Below are positions 36,121-46,580 of a stretch of 64,000 nt of DNA, in pieces. Location of the stretch: contig NW_020194519.1 in the NCBI RefSeq assembly GCF_002865645.1, positions 188,573 to 252,572 on the forward strand, given 5' to 3'. Under the pieces are notes generated by a model. It did not search any database. It had not been told where the DNA came from and saw only the letters and a program-made list of their open reading frames with translations. The first letter of the stretch is position 1. Each line of letters begins with the position of its first letter. The translations under genes were made by a program, and so were the position numbers. Source of the stretch: Hyaloscypha bicolor E. Lineage: Eukaryota; Ascomycota; Leotiomycetes; Helotiales; Hyaloscyphaceae.

Positions 36121-36651
36121 AATTAATAGTCGGATTTAATATTGTATTAAAGGGGCCCTTTTCTTTAATTAGGGAAAGCGAGTTGTTCCGAGAAAGCGAG
36201 ATATCCTATACTAGTCTTTTTTGCCTTCTAAAAAACAATATTAGGAACTAGCTATAGAAAATCTAATTAATACGTTTTATTCGCAATCTTATAGTTACCT
36301 GTTATATATTTAAGGGCTAAAATTTTAAGTAAAAGAATAAAAAATTATAATTAAGCAAAAGTTATTAGTCTAATATTTATAAAATGGTTATAAATAAATA
36401 ATTCTTATGAATTTTGTATTTCTTGCAATTTTATTACTAAAACCTTAATAACTCTTTATCTATATCTTTTTCTAAGATTTAAAGAATCGTATTTAGTTTA
36501 TAAGGCTTATATTTTTAATTCTATTACTTAGAATTATTTAAAAAGATTAAGATTTCAAGTTATTAAGGATTTTATTTGGTGCGGGACATCTCGCTTTCCC
36601 CCACTAAAGGGAAGGGCCGCTTTAGCGCGACGTCAAGTCCGACTATTAATT
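36121..36651. mobile_element. 531-bp MITE on the RIP boundary
   Basis: Long terminal inverted repeats of about 70 bp, 36121-36190 and 36583-36651, share AATTAATAGTCGGA, the GGCCCTT core and GGGAAAGCGAG. ATTAAT stands outside AGTCGG on both sides, so the duplication may be TA, TTAA or ATTAAT. The interior is AT-rich with no ORF. Most differences between arms are C-to-T or G-to-A in the left arm, so the left arm was RIPed and the right arm spared. Confidence 0.75.
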
Positions 36652-37183
36652 CTTTGACACACTGCTTGGCACCCTTGGCATAGACTAGGCGACATAAGCG
36701 GCGGGGTATCTAAATCCCGATTTTAAGGTACCCTCCAAACCAACCTCAGCTCAGACTTGAAAGTAATAATTCGTAGTCCCAAGGTTGACGAAAGCATTTT
36801 ATCTTTTAATCTGTTCGCTTTAGTCTCTGGTCAGACAGACTTGGGCCACCCACCTCGTTGCATTCTATATCCAAGCCTGCAAGGCTGAGACTTCATAAGA
36901 AAATGAATCCTTTGCCCGCGCCACCTGTGATCGGTGGTTCGCACTTCGGATGGCGCATTTCTCGCATTTCAACTTGTCGGGCGGCACCTTCCATCCATAC
37001 AAATGCATTGTTGGCAGCCAAGCTATCTATTTCAGGTACGGAAATGAGGGGGTGGGCCTTGGCTTAATTTGATCCTTCCTTGTGGACTTTAGAAATGGCC
37101 TCTCCCGCACTCCAAGATAAATGAATGGTATTGTCTGGAGGACATAATCTTCGTTTTGTGTTTGTTTTCTCGAAAGCTTTGCG
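36652..37183. other. Intergenic, promoter side of the Kre9-like gene
   Basis: Normal GC resumes right after the MITE. The frame at 36858-37067 has no supporting features. A pyrimidine-rich stretch precedes the ATG at 37184. Confidence 0.5.
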
Positions 37184-38052
37184 ATGCGTACTCAACAACT
37201 CATCCCTCTAGTTGCTCTTATCTTATGGAGTTCTCCTGTTTCATCATGGGGGCTATTCAAGCGCGCTGCAGTAGTTATCACGAAACCCAATTCTGGAGAC
37301 ACGATCGTAGCAAAGGCCGACTTCGACATCGAATGGACACATTTGACGGAGAACAATGTGACAATTTCGTTGAGGCAAGGAACAACAACTAATATGACGC
37401 TCGTACACGTCATAACTGGTATGTCTAGTCTTCCTTTATACCGATACACTCCATGTCCCGCCGTTGGCATTGTAGATCAAAGAGCTGATTACCTATTCCT
37501 TTAGCAAGCACCCCCAACAATGGCAGTTATGCCTGGCGATCGCGTGATGACATGTACCTCTACGGCGACTACTCAGACCGGCCGGACAGTAACTGTAATT
37601 ATGCGTTAGAATTCAGGACGGGAGGTGAAGTCATCAACTCGGACTTCTTCACAATAATCAATGAGAGGGATGGCGGGATTAATGCAAACACGACTTGTGC
37701 TGGCGGGAAGATAGAGGACGGTGGTACACAATGTTCTCACACTGAGTTTCGATTAGAGCACTAACAATCATCAGGTTCCCAGCAAAATGATCCGGGCCAG
37801 TCAAATACTACTAACGGAGGTGTGTCTGCCGCGGCTCTTGGTGGTGCAGTGGCTGGAGTAGCTGTTGGTATACTTGCTATTGTTGGCGGGTTTTTCTTCA
37901 TTGCTAAGAGGCAAGGGTGGATTATGACGAGAGCAGAATGTGAACAGTTGATTGAGGGGAGATTAAGGAATGAGGAGAGAGTCCATCTCAACAAGCCCAT
38001 GGATAAAGAAGTTGCGCAGGTTGATGGAGGCCAAATATTTCAGATGCCATGA
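37184..38052 (+). CDS. Kre9/Knh1-like secreted protein with C-terminal TM anchor
   Basis: Exons 37184-37418, 37505-37723 and 37775-38052 give 243 aa. The introns (86 and 51 nt) carry GTATGT or GTACAC donors, and the second has an ACTAAC branch. Residues 1-21 are a signal peptide. The domain from about 31 to 120 (ITKPNSGDTI...DIEWTH, YAWRSRDD, NCNYALEF) matches the N-terminal Kre9/Knh1 family, Ig-like wall proteins linked to beta-1,6-glucan in yeast. Here it is followed by a short linker, one transmembrane helix (AVAGVAVGILAIVGGFFFIA) and a charged cytoplasmic tail of about 50 residues. That makes it a type I membrane protein rather than a GPI protein. Without the second intron the frame would stop before the TM segment. 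Confidence 0.8.
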
Positions 38053-38453
38053 CGTGTTGGAGTTGAGCTGCGGTTAGATATCGAACTAAGCAAGGGCAAC
38101 AAGTTTTCAACGATGCACATATCAACGATCCAAGGCTTACAGCAGAAGCCTTGAGGCAACGCGGTGTGGATATACAGACATTCAACTTGATTTGAGTGGC
38201 TAAACGAGAGAATAATTTGCAGACTCAATTCATCCACTTCTATAGGAAACGTCAAACGTTTGAAATGTCTGAAGTGAAATATTCGTAATTAGTCAATATT
38301 ATCCTTTGATCAATGGCTCATTCAAACTTTTTAAAGTTCTCGCATGCAACATCGGAAACAACAGATTTTGGTAGCCTTGATTCTTTGCTAGACAATCTAA
38401 CCTATAAAGTGTTCCCAAATGGAAGCCTCCCAATCAACACCAACCCCAAACTT
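38053..38453. other. Convergent intergenic spacer
   Basis: It lies between the 3' ends of the Kre9-like gene (plus) and the oxidoreductase (minus). It should hold both polyadenylation regions. No gene or repeat is seen. Confidence 0.6.
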
Positions 38454-39869
38454 TTAATTCTCCTTCGCAGGCACACCCGAAAACAAAAACACCAACCCCT
38501 CACTCAACGTCGGATGCGTAATAACCATCTCACTGATATCCGTATACGGCAGTCCCCTCTTCATCGCCAACTGCACGACAGGCAACAACTCTCCAGCCCC
38601 AATGCCCAATGCCGTAAAACCCACAATCGTATCATCCTCCGCAATCAGCGCCTTTGCAAAGCCCGCTGTCTCCCCAAGCGTTCTCGTCTTCAAGAAGCCG
38701 CCCATAGGCAGCTTCGCCGTCCTGAATTTGATCCCAAGGTTCGAGGCTTCGTGTTCACGGAGTCCGACGTGGGCTAGTTCCGGAGTGGTGAAGAGCGTGA
38801 AGGGGACTTGGCGTGATGATTTTCGATTCGGTGGGAGAGGTTTGTGAAGGAGAACGTCGATGACGATGCGGAAATCGTCGAAGGCGATGTGGGTAAAGTG
38901 TGGTGAGCCTGCACAGTCGCCTACTGCGAAAACGCCTTCGCTTGGTGTCTCCAGATTCTCGTTGGTTTCGATGAAGCCTTTTCCGGTAAGCTGGATGCCG
39001 AATTCTTCGAGACCGATGTTTTCTGTGTTTGGGAGACGCCCTATTGCACAGAGGATATGGGAGCCGGTGACTTCGAAGGATTTCCCTGAGGCAAGGCCTT
39101 TGAGAGTAACGGAAGTACCAGATTCGCCAGATACTTGCTGGATAGTTGTTCCGGTGCAGACCTTCACTCCCTCCTTGTTAAGCACGCCGACTATGACATC
39201 AGCAATATCCTGATCCTCATTTTTCAGCAACCTTGCATTCCTCTCAATCACCGTAACCTGTGCACCAAGCCTCCTCATCGCCTGTGCAAACTCAAGACCA
39301 ACATATCCACCACCAAGTACAACGAGATGGCTCGGCAAAACATCTAGCTCTAAGATCTCGACATGCGTGAGAGGTTTCGCAGCTTTCAAGCCAGGAATAT
39401 CATCGATCTTAGCTCTCGACCCCGTACACACAACCACTTTCTCAGCAGTCAAAACCGTCTTCCCGCTTTCTCCAGTAACCTCGATGCTCTTCTTCCCCAC
39501 AAACTTGCCTTCACCCCAGATCAACTCCACACCAAAGTTTTTAAATCTCCCAGCGTGCATATCCATGAGTCCATCCACCATGTCTCTCTTCCGCTCTCTC
39601 ACAGCAACCATCTCCACGCTCTCATCCGCGTCGCGAATTCCATAGGAATTTCCATGCTTGGCATCGTGCACTACGTTCGCCGAATGGACAAAGCTCTTGC
39701 TAGGCAGACAGGCAACGTTAGGACAAGAGCCGCCGAGCCAGCGGCGCTCGATGACAGCGCAACGTTGACCGGTTTTGGACGAAAGTGTCCACGCGATAAA
39801 TTTCCCTGCTTCGCCGCTACCGAGGACAAGGAGGTCGTAGTGGTTTGGGCGAGGTTGTGAGGTTGTCAT
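38454..39869 (-). CDS. FAD-dependent pyridine nucleotide-disulfide oxidoreductase
   Basis: Single exon, 471 aa, with ATG at 39869. The FAD-binding GxGxxG region is VLGSGEAGK (about 15-23). The redox-active pair is Cys49-x4-Cys54 in GGSCPNVACLPSK. A second nucleotide-binding motif, VVLGGGYVGLEFA, lies mid-protein, and the second FAD motif is FAVGDCAG. The C-terminal dimerisation domain has HPTLSE with the catalytic His/Glu pattern. This is the class I flavoprotein fold of dihydrolipoamide dehydrogenase and mercuric reductase. There is no N-terminal lipoyl or metal-binding domain and no obvious mitochondrial presequence. A cytosolic mercuric-reductase/RclA-like enzyme is more likely than the pyruvate dehydrogenase E3. 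The substrate is unknown. Confidence 0.85.
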   Translation of the reverse strand: MTTSQPRPNHYDLLVLGSGEAGKFIAWTLSSKTGQRCAVIERRWLGGSCPNVACLPSKSFVHSANVVHDAKHGNSYGIRDADESVEMVAVRERKRDMVDGLMDMHAGRFKNFGVELIWGEGKFVGKKSIEVTGESGKTVLTAEKVVVCTGSRAKIDDIPGLKAAKPLTHVEILELDVLPSHLVVLGGGYVGLEFAQAMRRLGAQVTVIERNARLLKNEDQDIADVIVGVLNKEGVKVCTGTTIQQVSGESGTSVTLKGLASGKSFEVTGSHILCAIGRLPNTENIGLEEFGIQLTGKGFIETNENLETPSEGVFAVGDCAGSPHFTHIAFDDFRIVIDVLLHKPLPPNRKSSRQVPFTLFTTPELAHVGLREHEASNLGIKFRTAKLPMGGFLKTRTLGETAGFAKALIAEDDTIVGFTALGIGAGELLPVVQLAMKRGLPYTDISEMVITHPTLSEGLVFLFSGVPAKEN

Positions 39870-40986
39870 TTTGGATTTATATATGACGAGTGAAAAATCA
39901 ACGTGTAAATGTAAGAAGAGTGTTTGAACTTGAATGAGAAGAAGTAGATTTCGTGTGGGTGGAGGTTTTATATACCACTATAGCACATACCAAGTGTACA
40001 ATAGCTAAAGTATAGGAAGTGTAGTGATGAGTAAAGGGGGGTTCGCAAGCTCTTGACTCAGCTGCATGCATCGAACTTGGGGGGTTCATTTGTGGAGCCT
40101 TTTTATGGTTCGAGTTATTTACCCTTGGCACGGGCAGCTGAATAGCCTATCAGCGGGAGGAAAACCCTTGCAGAGGCTTCTCATTAGTTGACATGGAGTC
40201 AACGGCCGGCTTCGGCGAAGTGAGCACAGGCCGAAAATGTCTGACTGCTCCAGGTTGAAGCCGCACTGCGCAGTATGCAAACCAATGGCTCGAATAAGCT
40301 GAAAGCTAAGTGTTTCAATTCAAGCTAGAGTGGTAGAGATAAAGCACTCGAAAAAGTAACCAGGAGTCGCTGCAACCACGGGAAAGGACACTTTTGCGAG
40401 ATCGATAGGGGAGATGGAGTTCCATACATATTTGAACCATACAGAAACAAAAGTGGATCCGCAGAAGTGGAGGGGAAGATGCAACTACAGTGAAAGCTCG
40501 ATATAAGGATACCCAAATTGTCCCCCAAAACTAAGGATATACCGAGGTATCCTTATAACGAGGTGTGGCGCACAGCAAAATTAATCCCTGCGGGGCCAGC
40601 AGATGTATCCTTACGTCGAGGATATCCTTATATTGGTACCTTATAGCAGTTTCACTGTAGTGCTTCAACTGCAATCATGAGCCAACTGCGCCTCGCGCTG
40701 ACGGATGCGGCAACCAAGATGTACCTGTACAAAATGTACGCCGATTCTCCGATTACTGGCAAGAAAAGGAGCTACTGTTTATTCGAAAGGAGAGAACTTC
40801 TCCGTATACCAATCTTCTGAACTATTTCTTATGAAGTGAGAGAGGTGGGAGGAGAAAGGGGGGGATATTGATCCACAATTTTCCCCCTGAAATCCTTATC
40901 GCTTATCGAGCCAGCACTGCTCCACCTTAAATTGGCTGACAGGAACGAACAAACAATTTCCACGTCGACCACCTCCATCCTTCATC
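39870..40986. promoter_or_regulatory. Divergent promoter region of oxidoreductase and TSC10-like gene
   Basis: 1.1 kb between two head-to-head genes, so both promoters must lie here. It is interrupted by a 170-bp MITE (40488-40657). Small frames at 39898-40131 and 40325-40528 show no family features. Confidence 0.55.
40488..40657. mobile_element. 170-bp pogo/Tc1-like MITE
   Basis: It starts CAGTGAAAG, ends TTTCACTG and is flanked by TA on both sides (40486-40487 and 40658-40659). CAGTGAAA with TA duplication is typical of pogo/Tigger-type elements. Inside are several AAGGATAT/ATATCCTTA words. There is no ORF; it is non-autonomous. Confidence 0.75.
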
Positions 40987-42126
40987 ATGGCTGACATCAT
41001 CAACTACTGGACCATTGCTAGCATTATCGTCGGCCTCGCGGTCCTCCTTCCATTCATCATGGGATTCTTCAGCGGGAACAAGTTCGATGTCAAGGGCAAG
41101 GTAAGTCTGCAGGAAAAGCCTTTCCCAATTACTCCAGCCTCGCCTGACGCGTTGCAGACAGTCCTCATCACAGGCGCCTCCGAGGGAATGGGCAAGAGTG
41201 TCGCGAAGCAGCTCGCGCAGAAAGGAGCGAACATCATAATCGTGTCTCGAAATGTCGGGAGACTGGAAGAAGCATTGGCAGAAGTCAAGGTAAGCTCCTC
41301 CCATCCTCATGCCCACACTCCCTGACAATACCACCAGGCCTCAGCAGCCGACCCCTCGACCCAACGGTTTCAATACATCTCTGCCGACCTCTCCGAACCT
41401 GGTGGAAACGCTCGAGTCATCGCCGAAGCAATTGCGTGGAACAAGGGGCAGGCACCAGATGTCGTGTGGTGCATCGCCGGCGCTTCCATTCCCGGCCTTT
41501 TCATCGAGACATCCCCAGAAATAATGCGGCAGCAAATGGATGTCAACTTTTTCTCCTGCAACGATATGGCACACGCAATATTGAATGAGTGGCTACAACC
41601 TGCTTCCATTGGCAAAGGCAGCACGCGGCACCTGATCTTCACAAGCTCAGTTGCAGGTGTATATACTGTTGCGGGATACGCTCCATACTCGCCTTCTAAA
41701 GCTGCGATCAAGAGCTTGAGCGACACGTTGGTGCAGGAGATGCTGCTCTACGGAGATGATGTGAAGATTCATACTGTGTTCCCTGGTTCGATTTCCAGTC
41801 CTGGGTTGGAGAGAGAGAACAAGACGAAACCTGAGATCACGCTTATCTTGGAGGAGGCAGACAAGAACTACACGCCAGATGAAACGGCTGCGAGTGCAAT
41901 TGCTGGACTCGAGAGGGGCGATTACTTGGTTGCAGTGTCGTTCCTGGGTTCCTTAATGAGAGCGACTGCCTGGGGCTCATCGCAGAAGAATAACTATCTT
42001 GTGGACACGGCTATGACTTGGCTCGCGAGTATTGTCAACATTTTTGTTGGCATGGATCTTGATTCGAAGGTTAAGGCGTATGGGAAGAAGCATGGTCATC
42101 CAAGCACATATCCAAAGAAGGCTTAA
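40987..42126 (+). CDS. TSC10: 3-ketodihydrosphingosine reductase (TSC10/KDSR type)
   Basis: Exons 40987-41100, 41158-41289 and 41338-42126 give 344 aa. All three join in phase 0, with introns of 57 and 48 nt. An N-terminal membrane helix (about 7-28) precedes a short-chain dehydrogenase fold. The NADPH-binding motif TGASEGMG is at 43-50; the catalytic YSPSK is at about 198-202. Near the C-terminus are hydrophobic segments ([29 protein letters not shown]). This combination, with the length near the fungal norm, fits the ER enzyme that reduces 3-ketodihydrosphingosine to dihydrosphingosine in step two of sphingolipid synthesis. No other sphingolipid gene is nearby. Another ER-bound SDR is the main alternative. 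Confidence 0.85.
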
Positions 42127-43131
42127 GCATGAAGCAGGTGCAAGGTGAAAATTAATCCTAGAAGTTCGATACCCAGTATGCTAGCCTCCAGTTCAGTCCT
42201 ATGAAACTCCCCTGCAGCCTTTAATAATATTCTAACTCTTCCCTATGTTGTGTTTCCGCGCCGTTCGTAATGTAGCCTGCATTCTGGGACAAGATTATTA
42301 GCCCTCGATGCTTGTTTCTGGGATGACTACTCAATGTTGAGCTCAGCTTTTCATTATGCCACTCTCTGAAGCGATCGTTTCTCATGTTTGACTGCTGGAA
42401 TTTTCATTAGCCCATGAAATAAGGAGGCACTTGCGAGTTTAGCAACAGCCTTTCCGCACTCCCCCTTCCTGATCACCAAAGGTCCTCCGAGTTAGCGCAT
42501 CAGTGCAGCAAGTCAATGCGTTTCATAAAACAGCGAGCGACAAGCATCCCACTTGAACTGAGTTTCCGGAGCTTGTTGTTCTTTCAGCCATTGTACGTCT
42601 TCCGCGACAGGGCTGTGAGCTGCCCATGCCTCTGGACCTCCCTCGGGAAATCTTCCTCTTAGCTCCGCAACGAAATCCAGAGCTATCTTCGCCGTCCCTT
42701 CTTCCCCAAGTTATACAGGTGCTCTCAAAGGAGTCTGATATATTTCACGCATCCTTCTTGCTTTGGTATTTCGCTCTGGTTGCTGCAGACTCTATCAGAC
42801 CAAAGCCGCATCGGCAGTTTCGCATCAAAATAATGGTAATGGAATTTAGTAGTGAGAGTGGCGCGCTTGATACTTTCTCTTCGCTTTCGGGTGAATATAT
42901 GAACAAAGCTGTTCCGTGACCGCTTGCAAGAGATCGTACCCTCAATTGAACGGAGATGATTTACGCCAGAAATGTTTAACATTCTATTATAACCTAGGAC
43001 CTTCCTCCAGATCGTTGACTAGAAATAGTGCCTTTTCAGATTCTCCATTGTATCTTCCTTCTTCTCAACGAAGTTCCACAGATTTGCTCCCTGTAAAATC
43101 TTAACTCACAAGATCAAATCATACGTCCAAA
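42127..43131. other. Intergenic, no supported gene
   Basis: 1 kb between two plus-strand genes. A 97-codon frame at 42626-42919 lacks a domain, signal or intron context. No repeat or RNA gene is recognised. Confidence 0.5.
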
Positions 43132-43719
43132 ATGCCTAATACCAGAAACACAAAAGATCTCCTCCTCAGCCCCGCAACTGAAGGATTCCTTATCGGCACC
43201 AACACCCTTTGTGCCGTCCTTCGTTCCCTCGCTGAGAGATCCCGATCCTACCGCAAAACCCGCGACATCAGCATCCCCGTCGCCTCTCAATTCTCAGCCC
43301 TGATCCTCGAGCAAGTCTCTCTCCTCTCCTTCGATCAGCTCCTGGAAATTAAAGCTCTCCTCTTCGACTGGAAAGTAAAAGAAGCTGCACAGAAGCCGTT
43401 TAACTCCTATTTCCATCCTGATGGATGCCTGTTGACTGAGAGCGAGAAGGTTTTGCAGCAGTTGGCTGATATTCTGATTACGGCAGTCTGCGAGGAGCAT
43501 AGTCTAGCGACGAGAGCGAGTTATAAAAGAGGGAAGGTTCATGGCAGTCGGGATGCCTTTGAGTTCCAACATATAGAGCAGGCGAAGGCTAAGGCGATTA
43601 AGCGGATTCATGAGTTGACAAGTAAGATCTCTGAGATTCTTCAGGTGGATGCTGTTACCAATGACAAAGCCACATTGGTTCACAGAGATTCTTTTAGTGG
43701 TACGGAAGTCGACGGGTAG
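43132..43719 (+). CDS. Unknown 195-aa helical protein with in-frame downstream extension
   Basis: It is open from the ATG at 43132, which has a good AAAATG context. I do not recognise the family. The middle (about 40-160) is amphipathic and probably helical, with no signal peptide or TM segment. After the TAG at 43717-43719 the same frame stays open for 58 more codons, to a TAG at 43894-43896. That tail is charged and helix-like (KEFEVGLCTVLLMEKLETEKK). So the annotated stop may be a nonsense mutation. Alternatively an intron is skipped, for example GTGGAT near 43646 to the TAG just before 43720, which would remove the stop in frame. Confidence 0.6.
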   Translation: MPNTRNTKDLLLSPATEGFLIGTNTLCAVLRSLAERSRSYRKTRDISIPVASQFSALILEQVSLLSFDQLLEIKALLFDWKVKEAAQKPFNSYFHPDGCLLTESEKVLQQLADILITAVCEEHSLATRASYKRGKVHGSRDAFEFQHIEQAKAKAIKRIHELTSKISEILQVDAVTNDKATLVHRDSFSGTEVDG

Positions 43720-44875
43720 GGAAGCAGTTTCTTCAAGGACCTCAATAAGAAAGAGTTCGAGGTTGGACTTTGTACTGTACTATTAATGGAGAAGTTGGAG
43801 ACTGAAAAGAAGTTCCTCGGGGATAAAAAGGAGTCCCTCCACCACTCTGTAATCGAACTCAAAGAGATCTTCAAAATTAAGGATTTAGAAGAATAGAGCT
43901 AGTAGTGAAGGCGGGCGACGATCTTGAGGACTCTTACTTTCCTGGGCGGCTAGGAAGTTGAAGAAATCAACTTCTCGGACATTCAGCCCAATATACACAG
44001 CTTTTTATATATCCCTTAATATTAATAGACCCAATACGTAATTATAGGTCGTTTGTGGAGGCAGAGTGAATGTTGTCAATTTTCCATCGAGTAAAGTGTC
44101 TATTATCTATAATGAAGATGAATAAAACATCGATAACTCCGAGAAAATCGAAGGGCATTCACTTGTAATATTAGCCTGTCAGAATAATTAACGCAGCCAG
44201 TGCAATGAACCATTCGCTATTCTAAATCTCATTATCGCTGTATAGTCTCACCTGTCTTACTTCTCATATATTCCCAAGCGCAAAACCAGGGGTATATCAT
44301 CACATTCCTCCTCATCTTTGAGCGTTTTCAGAAAAAATAAATGTACTGTAGTAACGACTCAGGAACATCGTTTCAGAGGCGCCGTCTCGAAAGCCTTTCA
44401 GTTTTATTCCTGAAACTTGATCTAGGCTTTCATATCCATTCTCTTCTCTAGCAAAATTGTCACCGGAAACTCCCTCTTCGAAACCATCGTCTTAAAAACC
44501 TGACCCCTGGTCGCCATCCTCTCAGTCATCCTGGTCAACACTTTTCTTCCGGAGTTTGGTTGATTACCGTGGACAAACCAACGTCTTCAAAGCCAGGTTT
44601 TTTTGATAACAAGTTTTTCCTCATTCAAACTACTCCCTTCGGTGCCATCTTCTTTCTCTGTTTTGGCACCATTGTCATAAAAAATACCCCCTTCATCACA
44701 ATCTTCTCTAAGACCAACCTCGGCATTGCGTCCACATTCAACAACTCTCTCGAATACACAGACCATTTCAAGACCAAGTTCTTCGAAAAGATCGTATTTG
44801 GTCGCTCCGTCCTTATACGTGTCTTCAAGACCAGTATCTTCAGCACATTCGGGTTCGCTAGCTACATCATTAAAT
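43720..44875. other. Intergenic and decayed repeat-coding stretch
   Basis: 43720-43896 continues the frame of the previous gene. Around 44450-44875 the plus strand repeats TCTTCAAAGCCA-like words in shifting frames (44560-44886 in one frame, the 44726 frame in another). This looks like the frameshifted, eroded upstream part of the Ser/Pro repeat gene that follows. Its minus-strand open frame (44587-45030) is a shadow of that bias. Confidence 0.45.
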
Positions 44876-46099
44876 ATGACCTCTAAGCCATCCACTTCAA
44901 AGCCATCCTCTTCAAACCCGAGCTCTTCAAAACAGCCAGCCTCTTCCGCAAAACCGACGTCTTCAACACGTCCAAGTACTTCATTGCCTCCAAGTTCGAT
45001 TGCCGCATCTACTATTCCGGTGGTGATCAAAGGTCACCATCTAGAAGATGAGCTGCCACTAGGTGAAGGAAGTCTGGCGTCAAAACTGTGTCATCTGGAG
45101 ACATCAACTCGAAACCCATCGTAAGTTAAATCCTTCGCACCGATTCGAATTCCCGGTGCTTTTCCAGGCTCTACACTTCCCTCTGCGCAGAGTCCATCTC
45201 AACCTAAATCCTCTAGCCCGATGAAAATTCCAGGTGCTTTCCCAGCTTCGGTACGTCCCTCTACACAACAGCTATCTCAAACTGAATTCTCTGGGAAACT
45301 TCCCTCTAGACCGAAACCATCTCAGTTCAATACTTCTGGATCTTTTAAAATTCCAGGAGCCTTTTGTCACTTGCTGCGTACAGGCATATATATAGCTTCT
45401 TCGCCGCCCTTAGGGCACGATCATTCCTTACAATATATACAAACACACCTACATTCCACTTCCACAGCTTGTCCAGGCCGTGACACCTTTCCAGCCTCTG
45501 TACTTCCCTCTACGCGGGAACCATCTCAGACTAAACCCTCTGGGACACTGCTCTCTACATCAAAAAAATCCGAAGCCAAGTCCTCTAGACCTATTCAAAT
45601 TCCAGGCGACTTTCCAGCATCCGTACTTCCCTCTACGCAGCAACTATCTCAAGTTAAATCCTCCCAACCACTTCCCTCTACACTGAAACAATCTCAAGTC
45701 AAGTTCTCCCGCTCTATTAAAATTCCAAGCTCCTTTCCAGGTTCTGCGCTTTCTCATTCAAACCATCGTCCACCGAGTCGCATTCGTGGCCGACCTCCTA
45801 CAGTCCTAGAGCTCAACTCAGCTCTCTTGGAATACTTGTTGAAATCCTCAGGACAGATTTCCTTCTCGCTGCTTAAAAGCTGGGCTGCAAGCTGGGGATT
45901 CTTCACATTTGATGGGGACAGCGTTTTCAAGGTGCTGGATCTATTAGTAAAAGAGATAGAAGATGCCGTTGCAGTGCAGACAAAGGGTTTCATAGGCAGA
46001 GCGGGGATAATTGTGGAGAAAGATGAAATATTACGCATCTTGAGGATACTCAACAGCGCAATTGTTCAGAAGATTAAGGGGTATCTGGGGTCTAAGTGA
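44876..46099 (+). CDS. Unknown Ser/Pro/Lys-rich protein with 41-residue tandem repeats
   Basis: Proposed exons 44876-45120 and 45217-46099 (about 375 aa). The intron has a perfect GTAAGT donor and a CTAG acceptor; if it is not spliced, TAA at 45122-45124 ends the frame. First comes a Ser/Lys/Pro-rich part (SKPS, SSNPSSSKQ). Then follow about 3.5 units of 41 residues beginning IP(G/S)xFPxSxLPST and rich in SQ and KxS. Next is a basic RIRGRPP motif resembling an AT-hook, then a hydrophobic, probably helical C-terminal domain of about 100 residues. I do not recognise a family. Oddities: the intron contains a further decayed repeat unit, and unit 2 carries an in-frame 121-bp LTR-like insertion adding 42 codons. 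The start is uncertain because the upstream repeats are frameshifted. Confidence 0.55.
45150..45770 (+). repeat. 123-bp coding tandem repeats
   Basis: Units start at ATTCC(A/C)GG(T/A)GC near 45151, 45227, 45350, 45597 and 45720. The full unit is 41 codons (IPGAFPASV...SQ...K). The first is partial and partly intronic; the third is enlarged by the LTR-like insertion. Sister units show the ancestral uninterrupted sequence at the insertion point. Confidence 0.8.
45365..45485. mobile_element. 121-bp solo-LTR-like insertion inside a coding repeat
   Basis: It starts TGTCAC, ends GTGACA and is flanked by direct CCTTT copies (45360-45364 and 45486-45490). It has an internal ATATATATA box. TG...CA ends with a 5-bp duplication are LTR-retroelement hallmarks. 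Neighbouring repeat units show the empty site. Insert plus duplication is 126 bp, so the frame is kept and no stop is introduced. Confidence 0.8.
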
Positions 46100-46580
46100 G
46101 GGAATGAAGTTATTGAACTCTTCTAATCTTATATAAAAGAGCTTCCAGAATGGAGTCCTATTCTTAGTAAAGATGTATTTTAATAAATAACATTTTATTA
46201 TTACCCAGTTTAAGAGCTATTCAGATATATAATTCTGAAGTATAAATACTTATTTAATAATATAGTTTATTATACTCGAATAATATATAAGTAGTATTCC
46301 TTGCCTTAATCTTAGCTAAAAACTTCAAAAATTTCAACAATTTTTTTTTGAATTAAGTATTTCTTTGAATATTTTAATAATTCTAAAATATATTCGTATT
46401 CAGTATTGAATCATTATTCACATAAGTAGAGTATAGATAAGTTGTCCGATTCATATCAGCCCATTTTACTTGTCCGTGGGCGCTTTCGACTCCTACTCTA
46501 ACCCTCTATCTAAACTACAAACAACATTTTTACTGCCAGACTATCTCAGAACATCTTACACAAGTTCAATCCAAGTCAAA
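46100..46580. other. AT-rich intergenic spacer
   Basis: About 70-75% AT at 46130-46440 but not RIP-saturated. The open frame before 46581 starts only with TTG and reads through the presumed leader. No element is recognised. Confidence 0.5.

Noticed and set aside
44587..45030. 147-codon minus-strand acidic frame
   Set aside because: Mirror of the plus-strand Ser/Pro/Lys repeats; composition bias keeps the opposite strand open.
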